A stretch of 64,000 nt of DNA from Lentibacillus juripiscarius JCM 12147 (GCA_001311805.1 BBCA01000004.1:1-64000), one strand, 5' to 3'. Positions 53,291-63,316 are shown, counted from the first letter of the stretch. Numbers and translations: made by a program. The notes: a model not told the origin generated them from the letters alone.

Positions 53291-54441
53291 ATGATTACGG
53301 TTATTTATAATGGAGAAATTTACGCTCCGGAGCCACTTGGAGTAACGTCCATTCTAGTTATCAATCAAACGATTGTTAAGATAGGGGATGCCAATGAGGA
53401 AGCTTTGAGGAATTTAGGAATTGAATATGAGGTGGTTGATGCAAACGGGTCGGTCGTCGTTCCGGGATTCATAGATCCTCATGTGCATTTAATTGGTGGT
53501 GGCGGAGAAGGCGGATTTGCTACCCGAACACCAGAAATACAGCTCAGTAACATGATCAAATCAGGTATAACGACAGTCGCGGGACTCCTGGGAACAGATG
53601 GCACCACCCGTCACATGACGTCCCTGCTGGCAAAAGCACGCGGACTTGAGGAAGAAGGAATGACGACTTTTATCTATACCGGGAACTATGCCGTCCCGAC
53701 TCCTACAATCACATCAAACGTGAAAGATGACGTCATTTTGATCGATAAAGTTATTGGTGCAGGAGAGATAGCTATATCCGATTCCCGTTCAGGCCAGCCT
53801 TCTCTGCATGAATTAGCCAAACTGGTCGCTGAAGCGCGAGTCGGGGGGTATGTTAAGCGGAAAAGCAGGTGTAACTCACTTTCACACTGGTCCAGGAAAA
53901 GAGTATTTATCGCTATTGCATCAACTGCTCGAAGACTACGAAATTCCGCCATCCCAGCTTTATGCGACCCACATTACCAGAAGCCGGGCACTGCTCGATG
54001 ATGCTATTGCTTTAGCAAACAAGGGATCGTACGTGGATATGACAGCAGACAGCGAAACAGGCGAATCTATTCGGTATTACAAAGAGAATGGCGGCGACAT
54101 GAGGAAGCTGACCCTATCCTCTGACGGGAATGGAAGTCTTCCTAAGTTTGATAAAAGCGGGGAGTTAATAGGCTTTGATGTAGCCAGCACCCAAACACTG
54201 TATCAGCAAATGACTTCTGCCGTAAACGATGATGGCATGGCTTTAGAGGAAGTCTTGCCGCTTGTGACAACGAATACATCAGATGTATTGCGGCTTACAA
54301 AAAGGAGGAATCCAGGAATCCAACGATGCCGATATAATAATTTTAGAAAAAGATTCCCTTTCCATTCAGCATGTGTTTGCCAAAGGACATCACATGATGA
54401 AAAATAGAGAACTGCTTGTAAAAGGTACATTTGAAAGTTGA
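53291..54441 (+). CDS. iadA: Isoaspartyl (beta-aspartyl) dipeptidase (two frameshifts)
   Basis: A zinc amidohydrolase that splits beta-aspartyl dipeptides. Metal-binding HVHLIGGGGEGGF near residue 65, TSLLGTDGTTRH-like sequence (GLLGTDGTTRHMTSLLAKA), AISDSRSGQPSLHEL, FHTGPGKEYLSLL, YATHITRSRALLD and LSSDGNGSLPKF are all family blocks. Shifts lie near 53850 and 54300. The ATG at 53291 follows GGAGG. It is probably controlled by the IclR protein upstream and belongs with the RocB and AgcS genes. Confidence 0.92.
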
Positions 54442-54450
54442 ATATCTAAG

Positions 54451-54536
54451 CGGGACGCGGGGACAGGCTTTCTGCCCCGCCGCTCCAACTCATTTCTAAA
54501 ATTGGCGGAACGATGGACCTGTCCCCCCTGTCCCAA
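54451..54536. repeat. REP-like inverted pair, model composite copy
   Basis: CGGGACGCGGGGACAGG with CTTTCTGCCCCGC, then the linker CTCATTTCTAAAATTGGCGG, then the inverted GGACCTGTCCCCCC with TGTCCCAAC. This is the clearest example of the two arms joined by the CATTT-CTAAAATTGG linker. It lies between two convergent genes. Confidence 0.92.
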
Positions 54537-54537
54537 C

Positions 54538-55491
54538 TCAAACCACGGCACAGAGTGATTTGCCGCCGTTCAGCACGCGTATGACTTCCTGTGCAATGAG
54601 CATGGCTGTCCGTGATTGCGATTCATCGGTCAGCCCGGCGATGTGCGGAGATAGATGGATAGATTCAATCTGGGACAGCAATGAATCCCTCTGGACAGGC
54701 TCCGTTTCGAGCACATCAAGGTAGGCACCAGCAATCTTTCCGGATTGGACAGCTTCAGCCAGATCCTGTTCATGTATGATTCCGCCTCTTGCTGAATTAA
54801 TTACATAGGCATGAGACTTCATCAATGAAAATTTCTCTTTGTTGATCATGTGCCTGGTCACTTTGGTCAGCGGAACATGGACAGAAACGAAATCCGCTTC
54901 CGCAAGCATCTCATCAAGGGTTTCCACCGGTCTAACTCCAGTTTCTGCCAGTATATGATCGAAAGGTGTGACGAACGGATCATAGCCGATTGTTTCCATT
55001 CCGAAAGCGTTGGCCCGCTTGGCAACGCGGTGAGCGATTTCCCCCATCCCGATAAGACCGAGTTTTTTCCCATTTAATTCATACCCTGTAAAAAACTTGC
55101 GATCCCAGTTACCCCGGCGAACATCGGCATCCGCCTCAGCCAAAGGACGATACGCATCAAGCATTGCCGCCATCACATATTCCGCGACAGATGTCGCATT
55201 CGCATGTATCGCGGGAATGACCGGCATATTTCTTTCTTTTGCCGCCTCCAGATCAATGTTATCCAGCCCAACACCAAGACGGCCAATCACCTTGGCGTTT
55301 TTCGCTGCATCGAGCAGTTCAGGATCGACTTTTGTTTCATTCCGGACAATAAGCGCATCATAATTCGGCGCCAATTCCAGCAGCTCTTTTCTTTTCCGCC
55401 CCAGCTCCATATCATAATCCACGGAATAACCATTGCGCTTAAGCTCTTCCATCCCATCATTCCACATCAACTCCGTCACAAGCACCTTCAT
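54538..55491 (-). CDS. D-isomer 2-hydroxyacid dehydrogenase (SerA-like)
   Basis: An intact 317-residue NAD-dependent dehydrogenase. The nucleotide-binding motif is LGLIGMGEIAHRVAKRANAF near residue 145. Catalytic residues are the arginine in INSARGGIIHE, the glutamate in LDVLETEPVQ and the histidine in LSPHIAGLTDES. It lacks the C-terminal ACT domain of full-length SerA, so phosphoglycerate is not assured; glyoxylate, hydroxypyruvate or lactate-type substrates are possible. It stands between the dipeptidase and the second rocB-like gene. Confidence 0.9.
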   Translation of the reverse strand: MKVLVTELMWNDGMEELKRNGYSVDYDMELGRKRKELLELAPNYDALIVRNETKVDPELLDAAKNAKVIGRLGVGLDNIDLEAAKERNMPVIPAIHANATSVAEYVMAAMLDAYRPLAEADADVRRGNWDRKFFTGYELNGKKLGLIGMGEIAHRVAKRANAFGMETIGYDPFVTPFDHILAETGVRPVETLDEMLAEADFVSVHVPLTKVTRHMINKEKFSLMKSHAYVINSARGGIIHEQDLAEAVQSGKIAGAYLDVLETEPVQRDSLLSQIESIHLSPHIAGLTDESQSRTAMLIAQEVIRVLNGGKSLCAVV

Positions 55492-55632
55492 TGGACTTCA
55501 CTCCCTTTTTTATAATAGTTCGCTTACCTATGTACCTATTCCTGACATCCCCGTCACATAAACACTTCTTGCCATTAGGCGCCGCACCTAACTGATTATA
55601 TGCAAATCATGGCACCGGAATGCTCATGCCAG

Positions 55633-55656
55633 CCGGGACGCGAGGAACTGTCTCGC
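55633..55656. repeat. REP-like element at the end of the second rocB-like gene
   Basis: CCGGGACGCGAGGAACTGTCTCGC, a shortened copy. It touches the stop codon of the minus-strand gene. Confidence 0.65.
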
Positions 55657-57300
55657 TACAACAATAGCTGGATGACGCGTTTTGTCAGGTTGGGGACGAT
55701 TTCGAAAGAATAGGTCATTTCGGTTCTTTCCAGTTTTTTATGTGCATCCAAGCCATAAGGACCGATATTAATGACAGGAACGTCCAATTCCCGAATACCT
55801 TCATAATTAACATAATGTTTTGTTTCCCAGCCAGGATTATTATCAGAAACGGCTTGAATGTCTTCCTCGCCATCACTTATTGCTACAAAACTCATATCGG
55901 AAATATGCGGGAAAAATTTCGTACGACAATCGGGTGTTCATACATAGGTGTCATCTCTTCAATCGCCTGATGCAACGCTCTCATTAATTCTTTTTCTCCC
56001 GGTTTTTCGCCTGTCATTTCAACCCTTGGTGAGTATAAAGAAGAATAAAATAGAATAATAGTCGGGCTTTTATCTTCCATCCACTTCCAGGCTTCTTCCA
56101 CCACTTTGACGGCGAACATACGTGTATCTAATTGTTTATCCTGCAGAAGCGAGTCTTTGAACGCAGCCATATGCGATTGAAAGGATTCACCATTTTCCCT
56201 GATCAGCATATCTTCCATCTCTTTGTATATCAGCACTTTCGGTTTCCACGGGATACCCGGATATGTTTCACCACGAATGGTACAGTATTTCTCATATCTG
56301 TCCTCCAGTGTTGAAAGGGCATTTTCAAAAGCCAGATAAGCCTGTTTTTTCAATTTGTCCAAAACAGTTTTAGGGGACCAGGAGTAGATAAAAAGTTATA
56401 ATATACGAACGTGGACAGAGCAGTCTGGACGGTATAACTCGGTTTTAAATCCGCTTGTTTCAGGGAAACCGGGGGAACGGTCATTTCACCATGGGCTTCA
56501 TCAGAAAGTTCCGGATTATAACTTATTTGCCTTGTCAATTCACTAGCGATAAAGTTTGGGTCTAACCCTTCAAAAGGGGAACCAACATGTGTTTCCGCCC
56601 CTGTAATAAAAAAGGTTGGCAGCAATTTTCCAACGGTTCCTTTATAAATATACCGATTTTCATCATTTTTATTGTCCGGGGAAACAAAGTCTGCATTAAT
56701 AGCCGCCGTATAGGAAAAGCCATGTTCTTTTTCCCAGCGTTTCAGGATTTCTAAAGCAGACAAAATGCCGTGTGAACTGTCTTCCTCATCACATTCAGCA
56801 AGGAATACAATATTTCCATCCAATTCTTCAGGATGTTCAGCAAAGTATTTTAAAAGGTATAAATTGCTGGCAACACCGCTTTTCATATCAAGGACACCGC
56901 GGCCGAAAAGCCAATCGCCTGATTCCAAATGAGTCCTGGCCGAAGCAGTAAGTCGATCTTCCTTAAGACTTTCCATTAATTGATCAGGAAAAAATGCCTG
57001 ATCTTGAAGAGAATTAAAATCACCAACCCCGACTGTATCCAAGTGACCCATCAGAATCACCGCCCGCTTACTTGTTCCCTTCGTCCCCTTAACAAAGGCC
57101 AAAACATTGTACCTTTCTAATTCATCAGCCGTTGTCTGAGCCAACACGACATTGGCAGGATTATTTTTAAAATAAGACCAGGAAGAAATCATCGAATAAA
57201 GCGATTCAGCAAGGGCTTTTTCCCCGTTCGTGTTCACGATACTTGCAGTTTGCATTAACTGCTTTGTGAAAGCCAGCATATCGTCCCGGCATGCCAACAT
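55656..57300 (-). CDS. RocB-like M20 family hydrolase 2 (two frameshifts)
   Basis: A second RocB paralogue, about 545 residues. Motifs mirror the first: LMGHLDTVGVGDF near residue 88, LFGRGVLDMKSGVASN near 135, and AECDEEDSSHGI near 178. Shifts lie near 56385 and 55925. The ATG at 57300 is chosen for its GGGGGTGG site. It is divergent from AgcS2, repeating the RocB plus symporter pairing seen at 49-52 kb, but with the two genes back to back here. Confidence 0.87.
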
Positions 57301-57367
57301 AAATGCCACCCCCATATTAAAAAATACTTGACAAAAATATAACAATAGTAAGAAAAATAATCAAGCA

Positions 57368-57394
57368 GCACGCGGTGACAGGTTCCTTGTCCGA
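57368..57394. repeat. REP-like element between rocB2 and agcS2 (left)
   Basis: CACGCGGTGACAGG followed by TTCCTTGTCCGAG. Moderately diverged. Confidence 0.75.
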
Positions 57395-57490
57395 GATACA
57401 GCACAAGCTTGTTGGAGAGGTTTTTGCCGATACTAAAGCCCAGGGCATCAGTTGCAAAATCCCTTCCTGGTTCATCGATTTCCAAAACTT

Positions 57491-57520
57491 GGTGGGACAG
57501 TAAACCTGTCCCCTGTCCCA
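57491..57520. repeat. REP-like element between rocB2 and agcS2 (right, inverted)
   Basis: GGTGGGACAGTAAACC followed by TGTCCCCTGTCCCA. The linker-like CCAAAACTT precedes it. With the copy at 57368 it forms a pair about 100 bases apart. Confidence 0.8.
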
Positions 57521-57689
57521 GAGTTGACGCACATTATAATTTTGTTATATTTTAAAAAGTTAAAAAGTAATTTACAAGCCGCTTCTACAGACCTACATTC
57601 CTCTTCCAAAATAAAAGCTATCATCGAACATGCATAACCCAGCCCCAACAATTTATGGCAGCATCGCCTAATTAGAAAGGAGTATTTTT

Positions 57690-59197
57690 ATGGGGGAATT
57701 ATTGGAATCAATTGCAGCATTTCTTTGGGGGCTTCCTCTCATCATTACCATTTTCGTCACCGGTATTTATTTGACGATCAGAAGCAAATTGTTTCAGTTT
57801 GTCCATTTGCCGCATATTCTGAAACAAGCATTTACAAACATGTTCAAAAAGAAGGATACCGATGATAACTCCAAAGGGATCATTTCGTCATTTGAGGCAG
57901 TGAGTACAGCGGTTGGCGGGTCGGTGGGAGTCGCAAACATTGGGGGTGTGTCCACTGCAATTGCTGTCGGCGGACCTGGCGCCGTGTTCTGGATGTGGGT
58001 ATGTGCTCTGTTTGGCATGATTATTAAAACGGTTGAAGTAACGCTTTCTGTCCATTATCGGAATACAGACGAAAACGGGGATCCTTATGGCGGGCCGACC
58101 TACTACATGGAAAAAGGGCTCGGAGAAGAAAAAAAATTTTACCTATTGGATGATACCTGCCATTCTTTTCGGGTTCGGGATTTTTATTACATTCTTTTTC
58201 ACCCTGCAAAACTACACCATTTCGGAAGCGGTCAGCTCCACTTTTGATATCAGCATGATTCCCATCTCTATAACATTAATGCTGCTGACATATTATGTGA
58301 TTTATGGCGGAATTAAACATGTTGGCAAAGTCGCATCTAACTTGTACCGTTTATGGTGCTTTTTTACATTTTGGCTGGTATTTACATTATTGTAAGTAAC
58401 TTCACACAAATTGATGATGTGCTTGCCGCCATCTTTCAGGGTGCATTTGGAGGAACAGCTGCGGCTGGCGGTTTTACCGGTGCGGCTGTGGCCCAGGCAA
58501 TTCAAATGGGGATGGCCCGGTCTGTTTACAGTAACGAGGGTGGCTGGGGAACATCACCTATGGTTCACTCAACAGCTAAAGTCAATCATCCGGTTAAACA
58601 AGGTGTTTGGGGTGCTTTTGAGGTTTTATCGACACTATCGTTGTCTGCTCCATCACGGCATTCGTTATCATCATTACTGGACAATGGTCAACAGGCCTAT
58701 CCGGTGCACAATTGACCCTTTCCGCTTTTGAAGTCGGAGTCGGCGAAATCGGTCGCATTATAATTACGTTAGCCGTTTTTCCTGTTCGGTTTAACAACCC
58801 TTACAGGCTGGTATGTCTATTATGAAGTTCTGCTTCGTCACTTGTTCCGAAACAAAAGTGCAAAACTGAAAAGTCGTTTCCTGACGCTCTATAACTGGAT
58901 TTACCCCATCCCGGGCACACTCCTGGTTATCTACGCCGTCATTCAGGGTATGCCAGGTCAGACAGTCTGGTACTTCGCCGATGTTGCATCGGCCATCCCC
59001 ACCTTTATCAACGTTGTCGTCATTCTGATTTTAAGCAAAAATTCTTTGCACTACTAAGCGATTACAAAGCAAGATATATGGGAATCGGTGAAATCGACCC
59101 AACTATAGACATATTCTATGAAGACAGGGATGCGGGGTTGGGCTCCTTGTCCCAAGCGCCGCAAGACAAGGCACAAGAGGATGACAAAGCTAAGTGA
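57690..59197 (+). CDS. Sodium:alanine symporter AgcS 2 (several frameshifts)
   Basis: A second AGCS carrier, starting [20 protein letters not shown] at 57690 behind AAAGGAG. Signatures are [52 protein letters not shown] and [16 protein letters not shown]. Shifts lie near 58130, 58350, 58625, 58780 and 59038. After the last one the frame runs through [16 protein letters not shown] and then through a GGGAC repeat ([12 protein letters not shown]), ending EDDKAK at 59197. So the repeat forms part of its cytoplasmic tail. Confidence 0.87.
59126..59154. repeat. REP-like element inside the 3' end of agcS2
   Basis: AGGGATGCGGGGTTGG followed by CTCCTTGTCCCAA, in frame and inside the coding region, with about 14 codons after it. 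Confidence 0.85.
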
Positions 59198-59320
59198 TGC
59201 TGCCGTGCAGGTTGTACTTCCCGCTGCTTGGGCCAGCCGGAACCCGTACGCACCGTGAAATCTTGTTAAAGAAAGGCTTCAGCTTCCACATAAGCCCGCC
59301 CCCTGTCATTTGTAAAAACT

Positions 59321-59350
59321 GGTGGGACGAGGGACCTGCCCCCACGTCCC
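59321..59350. repeat. REP-like element, inverted, before the hmp stop
   Basis: GGTGGGACGAGGGACC followed by TGCCCCCACGTCCC, preceded by the linker-like TTTGTAAAAACT. It lies 12 bases past the stop of the minus-strand hmp gene. Confidence 0.85.
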
Positions 59351-59361
59351 TCATGTCTCGG

Positions 59362-60588
59362 TTAGGCTTCTTGCAGGATGCTAACGGGGTTGAAGATTTC
59401 GTAATGGGTTTGTTCGTTTGGGATGCCCCAGTCGGTTAAGGCGCGGTCGACTGAGTTCATGAATGGGGCTGGTCCGCAGCAATAGAATTCGGCTTTGCTG
59501 TCATACTGTACAATGGACTGAAGCCACGCAAGGTCGACAAACCCTTCTTTATGGTAATTTTTCAGTGCCCGGTCCTCCGCGCTTGGGCTGTCATAGCAGA
59601 CAAACGAGGAAATGTTTGAATGTTTCCGGGCAAGCTGTTCCACACGTTCTTTCATCGCGTGTGACGAACTGCTCTGTGTCGCATGAATAAACGTCACTGG
59701 CCGGTTAGGATTTGTTTCGGCAAGCGTCTCCAGCATCCCCATTACCGGTGTTATTCCAATTCCGCCACTCAGCAGAACGAGCGGGGCATCGTTGTTTGTT
59801 AGGACAAAATCACCAGCTGGTGCGGAGAATTCCAGCACATCGCCTTCCTTGACTTGGTCATGCAAATAATTGGAAACAATCCCATCCGGATGAAAGCCAT
59901 CTCCTTTTTCCCGTTTCATACTTATTTTATAATAGTCTTTCCCGGATGGACCGGACAGGCTGTACTGACGCATATGTGTATATGGTTCTCCGGCAATGTC
60001 CGCTTTGATTGTCAAATACTGACCGGCCTTATAGTCTGCAATTGGGCCTCCGTCTTTCGGTTTCAGACATAATGACACGACATCAGCGGTTTCCTGAATT
60101 TTTTCATCCACTATAAATTCGCGGAACCCGTGCCATCCACCGGCTTTTTGTGCTGTATCCTGGTATTTTCGCTGTTCCAGTTCTATGAATAGATTGGCAA
60201 TGTGATTATAGGCGGCTTTCCAGGCATCAATTACCTCATCCGTCGCGGAGGATCCCAGCACATCTTGGACCGCCTGGATGAGCACCTCCCCAACGACTGA
60301 ATATTGCTCAGGCTTGATCCCAAGGGATACGTGCTTTTCCGCAATACGTTCGACCAGCTGCTCCAAATTCTCCAATTGGTCAATGTTTTCACCTGCCGCA
60401 TACACGGCATAAACCAATGCTTCCTGCTGCAGGCCTCTTTTTTGGTTGGTCTGGTTAAATACATTTCGCAGTTCCGGAACCTCGGTAAACAGCAATTCAT
60501 AAAAACGTCTCCCAATCGCTGTGCTATGTTCCTTCAAAACTGGTGCACTAGCCTTTACAATGGATAGCTTTTCAGAATCAAGATGCAA
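59362..60588 (-). CDS. hmp: Flavohemoprotein, nitric oxide dioxygenase
   Basis: An intact 408-residue Hmp that oxidises nitric oxide to nitrate with NADPH. The N-terminal globin domain carries the proximal histidine in EKHVSLGIKPEQYSVVGE near residue 85; the FAD domain has RQYSLSGPSGKDYYKIS near 205, and the NAD domain has LVLLSGGIGITPVMGMLE near 270. The start is TTG at 60588, eight bases after GGAGGG. An Fnr-like box lies upstream, as expected for a gene induced under low oxygen or nitrosative stress. Confidence 0.96.
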   Translation of the reverse strand: MHLDSEKLSIVKASAPVLKEHSTAIGRRFYELLFTEVPELRNVFNQTNQKRGLQQEALVYAVYAAGENIDQLENLEQLVERIAEKHVSLGIKPEQYSVVGEVLIQAVQDVLGSSATDEVIDAWKAAYNHIANLFIELEQRKYQDTAQKAGGWHGFREFIVDEKIQETADVVSLCLKPKDGGPIADYKAGQYLTIKADIAGEPYTHMRQYSLSGPSGKDYYKISMKREKGDGFHPDGIVSNYLHDQVKEGDVLEFSAPAGDFVLTNNDAPLVLLSGGIGITPVMGMLETLAETNPNRPVTFIHATQSSSSHAMKERVEQLARKHSNISSFVCYDSPSAEDRALKNYHKEGFVDLAWLQSIVQYDSKAEFYCCGPAPFMNSVDRALTDWGIPNEQTHYEIFNPVSILQEA

Positions 60589-60687
60589 TTACATTCCCTC
60601 CAGTATTGTTGTTTGTCACCAATTCCTAAGATGTTCGCAGGAATTAATTCCATAAACAACATGTTAATAGTATAAACACCTTTGCAC

Positions 60688-60703
60688 CGTGATCTGTATC
60701 ACA
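60688..60703. promoter_or_regulatory. Fnr/CRP-type box upstream of hmp
   Basis: On the minus strand TGTGATACAGATCACG matches the Bacillus Fnr consensus TGTGA-N6-TCACA except for the last base. It lies about 100 bases before the TTG start, and TATACT about 15 bases further down could be the -10. Activation under oxygen limitation is the likely effect. Nearby, GGAATTAATTCC (60641-60652) is a separate short palindrome of unknown use. Confidence 0.6.
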
Positions 60704-60841
60704 CCAGCACGTGACAATTATGTGAAGGGACTTGTGGAGGGGGCGATTGCGGGGATAAGGGATACTTGCTGCTTGGGTTGAGCCTGGTCTCGCATGGTTA
60801 AAAGCCAGCCATGAATGCAACTGCATCCGGACGAGTAAAAT

Positions 60842-60910
60842 CGGCGGACAGGTTCAGTGTCCCACAAAATTTTCCAATGGTGGGAGCGAAGAACCTGTCC
60901 CCATGTTCCG
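60842..60910. repeat. REP-like inverted pair
   Basis: CGGCGGACAGGTTCAG with TGTCCCACAA, the linker AATTTTCCAATGG, then GGGAGCGAAGAACC with TGTCCCCATGTTCCG. It lies after the response regulator gene, which ends at 60967. Confidence 0.87.
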
Positions 60911-60966
60911 CTCTCGTTTTAAAGCTGCTTCCAGCTGACAGGAGAACGGGTCATTATTTTTAAACG

Positions 60967-61623
60967 CTATCTAAGTATACACCTTAAATACTGTACGGTT
61001 TCTTTCCGATTGCGGGTGTTTATTTTGTGGTAAATAGCGCTGATGTAGTTTTTAACCGTCCCTTCGCCGAGGTACAGCTTCCGGGCGATGGTTTTATTCG
61101 TATCACCATTGATCATTAGATGAGCGATGTCCAATTCCCGTTTCGTCAAACTCATCCCGCGATTCTCCAGGCGCTTTCCAAGAATTTGTTCTTTATCGAG
61201 GGTTAATTCCCTTATATGGGTGACAAGAATTCTCGCTGCCTTCCCCGAAAGTACATACTGCCCGCTGGCGGCATTTCGTATTGACCGGGTCAGGTTGTCC
61301 GGATCCAAATCTTTCAGCAAGAACCCGTCCGCCCCGACATTGATTCCGCGTATTATAAGTTCATCATCAGCAAATGATGTCAGCATTACCACCTTGACCG
61401 ATGGATAAAACTCTTTAATATGGACGGTCGTTTTAATCCCATCCATGCCAGGCATATGAATATCCATCAGAACAACATCCGGTGACTCGTTTTCAAGCGT
61501 CTCTATGGCTGATTCACCGCTATCCGCCACTCCAACCACCTGGATGTCCCCTGTTTCCCTAATTAAAGCTTCTACCCCTTCACGAAATAACCGCTGATCA
61601 TCTACAAGCATCACCTTTATCAA
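60967..61623 (-). CDS. NarL/LuxR-type response regulator, orphan
   Basis: An intact 218-residue response regulator. The receiver domain has the phospho-aspartate in VVLMDIHMPGMDG near residue 54 and the switch residues in VVMLTSFADDELI; the C-terminal LuxR helix-turn-helix is SLTKRELDIAHLMINGDTNK and onward from about 148. It is similar to the LiaR/VraR/YxjL group. The start is TTG at 61623. No histidine kinase gene is beside it, which is unusual for this group. The target genes are unknown. Confidence 0.9.
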   Translation of the reverse strand: MIKVMLVDDQRLFREGVEALIRETGDIQVVGVADSGESAIETLENESPDVVLMDIHMPGMDGIKTTVHIKEFYPSVKVVMLTSFADDELIIRGINVGADGFLLKDLDPDNLTRSIRNAASGQYVLSGKAARILVTHIRELTLDKEQILGKRLENRGMSLTKRELDIAHLMINGDTNKTIARKLYLGEGTVKNYISAIYHKINTRNRKETVQYLRCILR

Positions 61624-61702
61624 AAACCATCCTCCATCAGAACCTGAACGATTTATACACCCATCCTAACACAAACCCTGCACAAAAAGTGCACACCCGG
61701 CG

Positions 61703-61730
61703 TGGGATGTAGGGACAGGTCCATTTTCCC
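61703..61730. repeat. REP-like element, TCCAT variant
   Basis: TGGGATGTAGGGACAGG followed by TCCATTTTCCCA. Confidence 0.8.
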
Positions 61731-61961
61731 AGTCGTGCGTGATGCTTGTCCAGCCCTAAAACTTTTCAGCATTCCCTTCGAAAAAGACAGCATTGGCACG
61801 CGTTCCTCACTTTTGGGTAAAATTACCTATCTCCTCATTATAGCAGGTACATGAACAATATCGTAACCGTTATAAAGTAATTAAAAACTCACAACAAATA
61901 CCAAAAGTAATATATATGGGTTTTTTGACAAAAGCCGATACCGGGATGCAAGGCCTGCTGC

Positions 61962-61990
61962 TGGGACATGGGGACAGGCACCTTGTCCCG
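61962..61990. repeat. REP-like element
   Basis: TGGGACATGGGGACAGG followed by CACCTTGTCCCG, very close to the common form. It lies upstream of the LysM gene promoter. Confidence 0.88.
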
Positions 61991-62143
61991 GCAACAGGGC
62001 ACTCCCAAGGTAAACGCGTTGCATCGAATGGAGCCAGCCATTGTTTTGGCACGGGCTTCACTTAGTAGGATCCCCCTTCTAGTAGGGCCTCGCTTACTTT
62101 TTTCCTATTTCTATTGCGGATTCTATCAAATTATGTGGGACTA

Positions 62144-62152
62144 TGATATAAT
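62144..62152 (+). promoter_or_regulatory. Extended -10 promoter of the LysM gene
   Basis: TGATATAAT is a perfect extended -10 (TGnTATAAT). No good -35 is spaced from it, which is acceptable for this promoter class. It lies 37 bases before the start codon. Confidence 0.65.
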
Positions 62153-62188
62153 AGAATTACTTTATTTTTCTGAATGGGAGGGGAAGAT

Positions 62189-63277
62189 ATGGCGAATAGG
62201 AAGCTGATTATGTCGATGACCGCCAGTGCTGCGGTGGCGTCCGCGTTTGTCGCAGCGGATGATACTGAAGCACAAGCGTACAATGTAAAAAGCGGGGACT
62301 CGTTATGGTCAATCGCTCAGCAGTTTGATACAAGTGTTGCTGGCCTAAAATCGCTGAACGGGTTATCCGGAAACATTATTTATCCGAATCAAACATTGCA
62401 AACATCCAAATCATCGGAAAATACAAGTACATCCAGCAAACAGACCACGGATTCAGCCAGCAGCCAAACGTCTACATACATCGTAAAGCGCGGCGACACC
62501 TTAAGCGGGATAGCCGCAAAACACAATATTGCCTTGACTGATCTGATGAAATGGAACAATCTTGATTCAACGCTGATTTATCCGGGAAACGAATTTGTCG
62601 TGGTCAAACAAGACAGCTCCAGTAATGGAAACCAAAATACCGGCGGCACAACAGAAGATACCAGCCAGCCGAACACGAACCCGGCACCGGATAACGATGT
62701 AGCAGCGGCAAAAGTCTATACCGTTAAATCCGGTGACACGCTTTCAGCAATTGCGAGCAAGCACAATGTTACCGTAAGCGATTTAAAAAATTGGAACGCC
62801 CTGAAATCTGATATAATTCTAATTGGTCAAAAACTGAACATTGGATCGGATGCACCTGCGGACGAGCCAGGATCAGCCAGCAACGGCAGCAGTACCTCGC
62901 CCTCCGATATCGATTATGATGTTGATAAATTAATCCGTGTGGCGAAAGATATGAAAGGCGTTGGCTACGCGTGGGCAGGATCATCACCAAGCGGCTTTGA
63001 CTGCAGCGGATTTATCCATTATGCTTACCGTCAGGCTGGAAAAGACCTTGCACGTCACTCCAGCGCAGGCTACTACAACCGCGCCTATTACGTAAACAAG
63101 CCTAAAGTTGGCGACCTCGTCTTCTTTGAAAATACGTATAAACAAGGAATTTCTCATATGGGGATCTACCTCGGCGGCAAGCGCTTCATTCATGCCGGCG
63201 CCGATGGAGTGGAAATCTCCAATTTGAACAATTCCTACTGGAGCAAACATTTCGACGGATACAAACGATTCTATTAA
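62189..63277 (+). CDS. Secreted LysM-NlpC/P60 cell wall endopeptidase
   Basis: An intact secreted autolysin of 362 residues: signal peptide, three LysM peptidoglycan-binding domains (YNVKSGDSLWSIAQQF near 30, YIVKRGDTLSGIAAKH near 100, YTVKSGDTLSAIASKH near 175) joined by Ser/Thr-rich linkers, then a C-terminal NlpC/P60 domain. Its catalytic residues are visible as the cysteine of FDCSGFIHYAYRQ and the histidines of SHMGIYLGG and FIHAGADG. It resembles the LytF/CwlS/LytE D,L-endopeptidases that separate daughter cells. The ATG at 62189 follows GGGAGGGG. Confidence 0.93.
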   Translation: MANRKLIMSMTASAAVASAFVAADDTEAQAYNVKSGDSLWSIAQQFDTSVAGLKSLNGLSGNIIYPNQTLQTSKSSENTSTSSKQTTDSASSQTSTYIVKRGDTLSGIAAKHNIALTDLMKWNNLDSTLIYPGNEFVVVKQDSSSNGNQNTGGTTEDTSQPNTNPAPDNDVAAAKVYTVKSGDTLSAIASKHNVTVSDLKNWNALKSDIILIGQKLNIGSDAPADEPGSASNGSSTSPSDIDYDVDKLIRVAKDMKGVGYAWAGSSPSGFDCSGFIHYAYRQAGKDLARHSSAGYYNRAYYVNKPKVGDLVFFENTYKQGISHMGIYLGGKRFIHAGADGVEISNLNNSYWSKHFDGYKRFY

Positions 63278-63279
63278 TT

Positions 63280-63314
63280 CAAAAACCCCCGACACAATTG
63301 CAGGGGGTTTTTTG
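63280..63314 (+). terminator. Terminator after the LysM gene
   Basis: AAAAACCCCC and GGGGGTTTTTT form a short stem around GACACAATTGCA, with a T-run. Confidence 0.9.
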
Positions 63315-63316
63315 AT

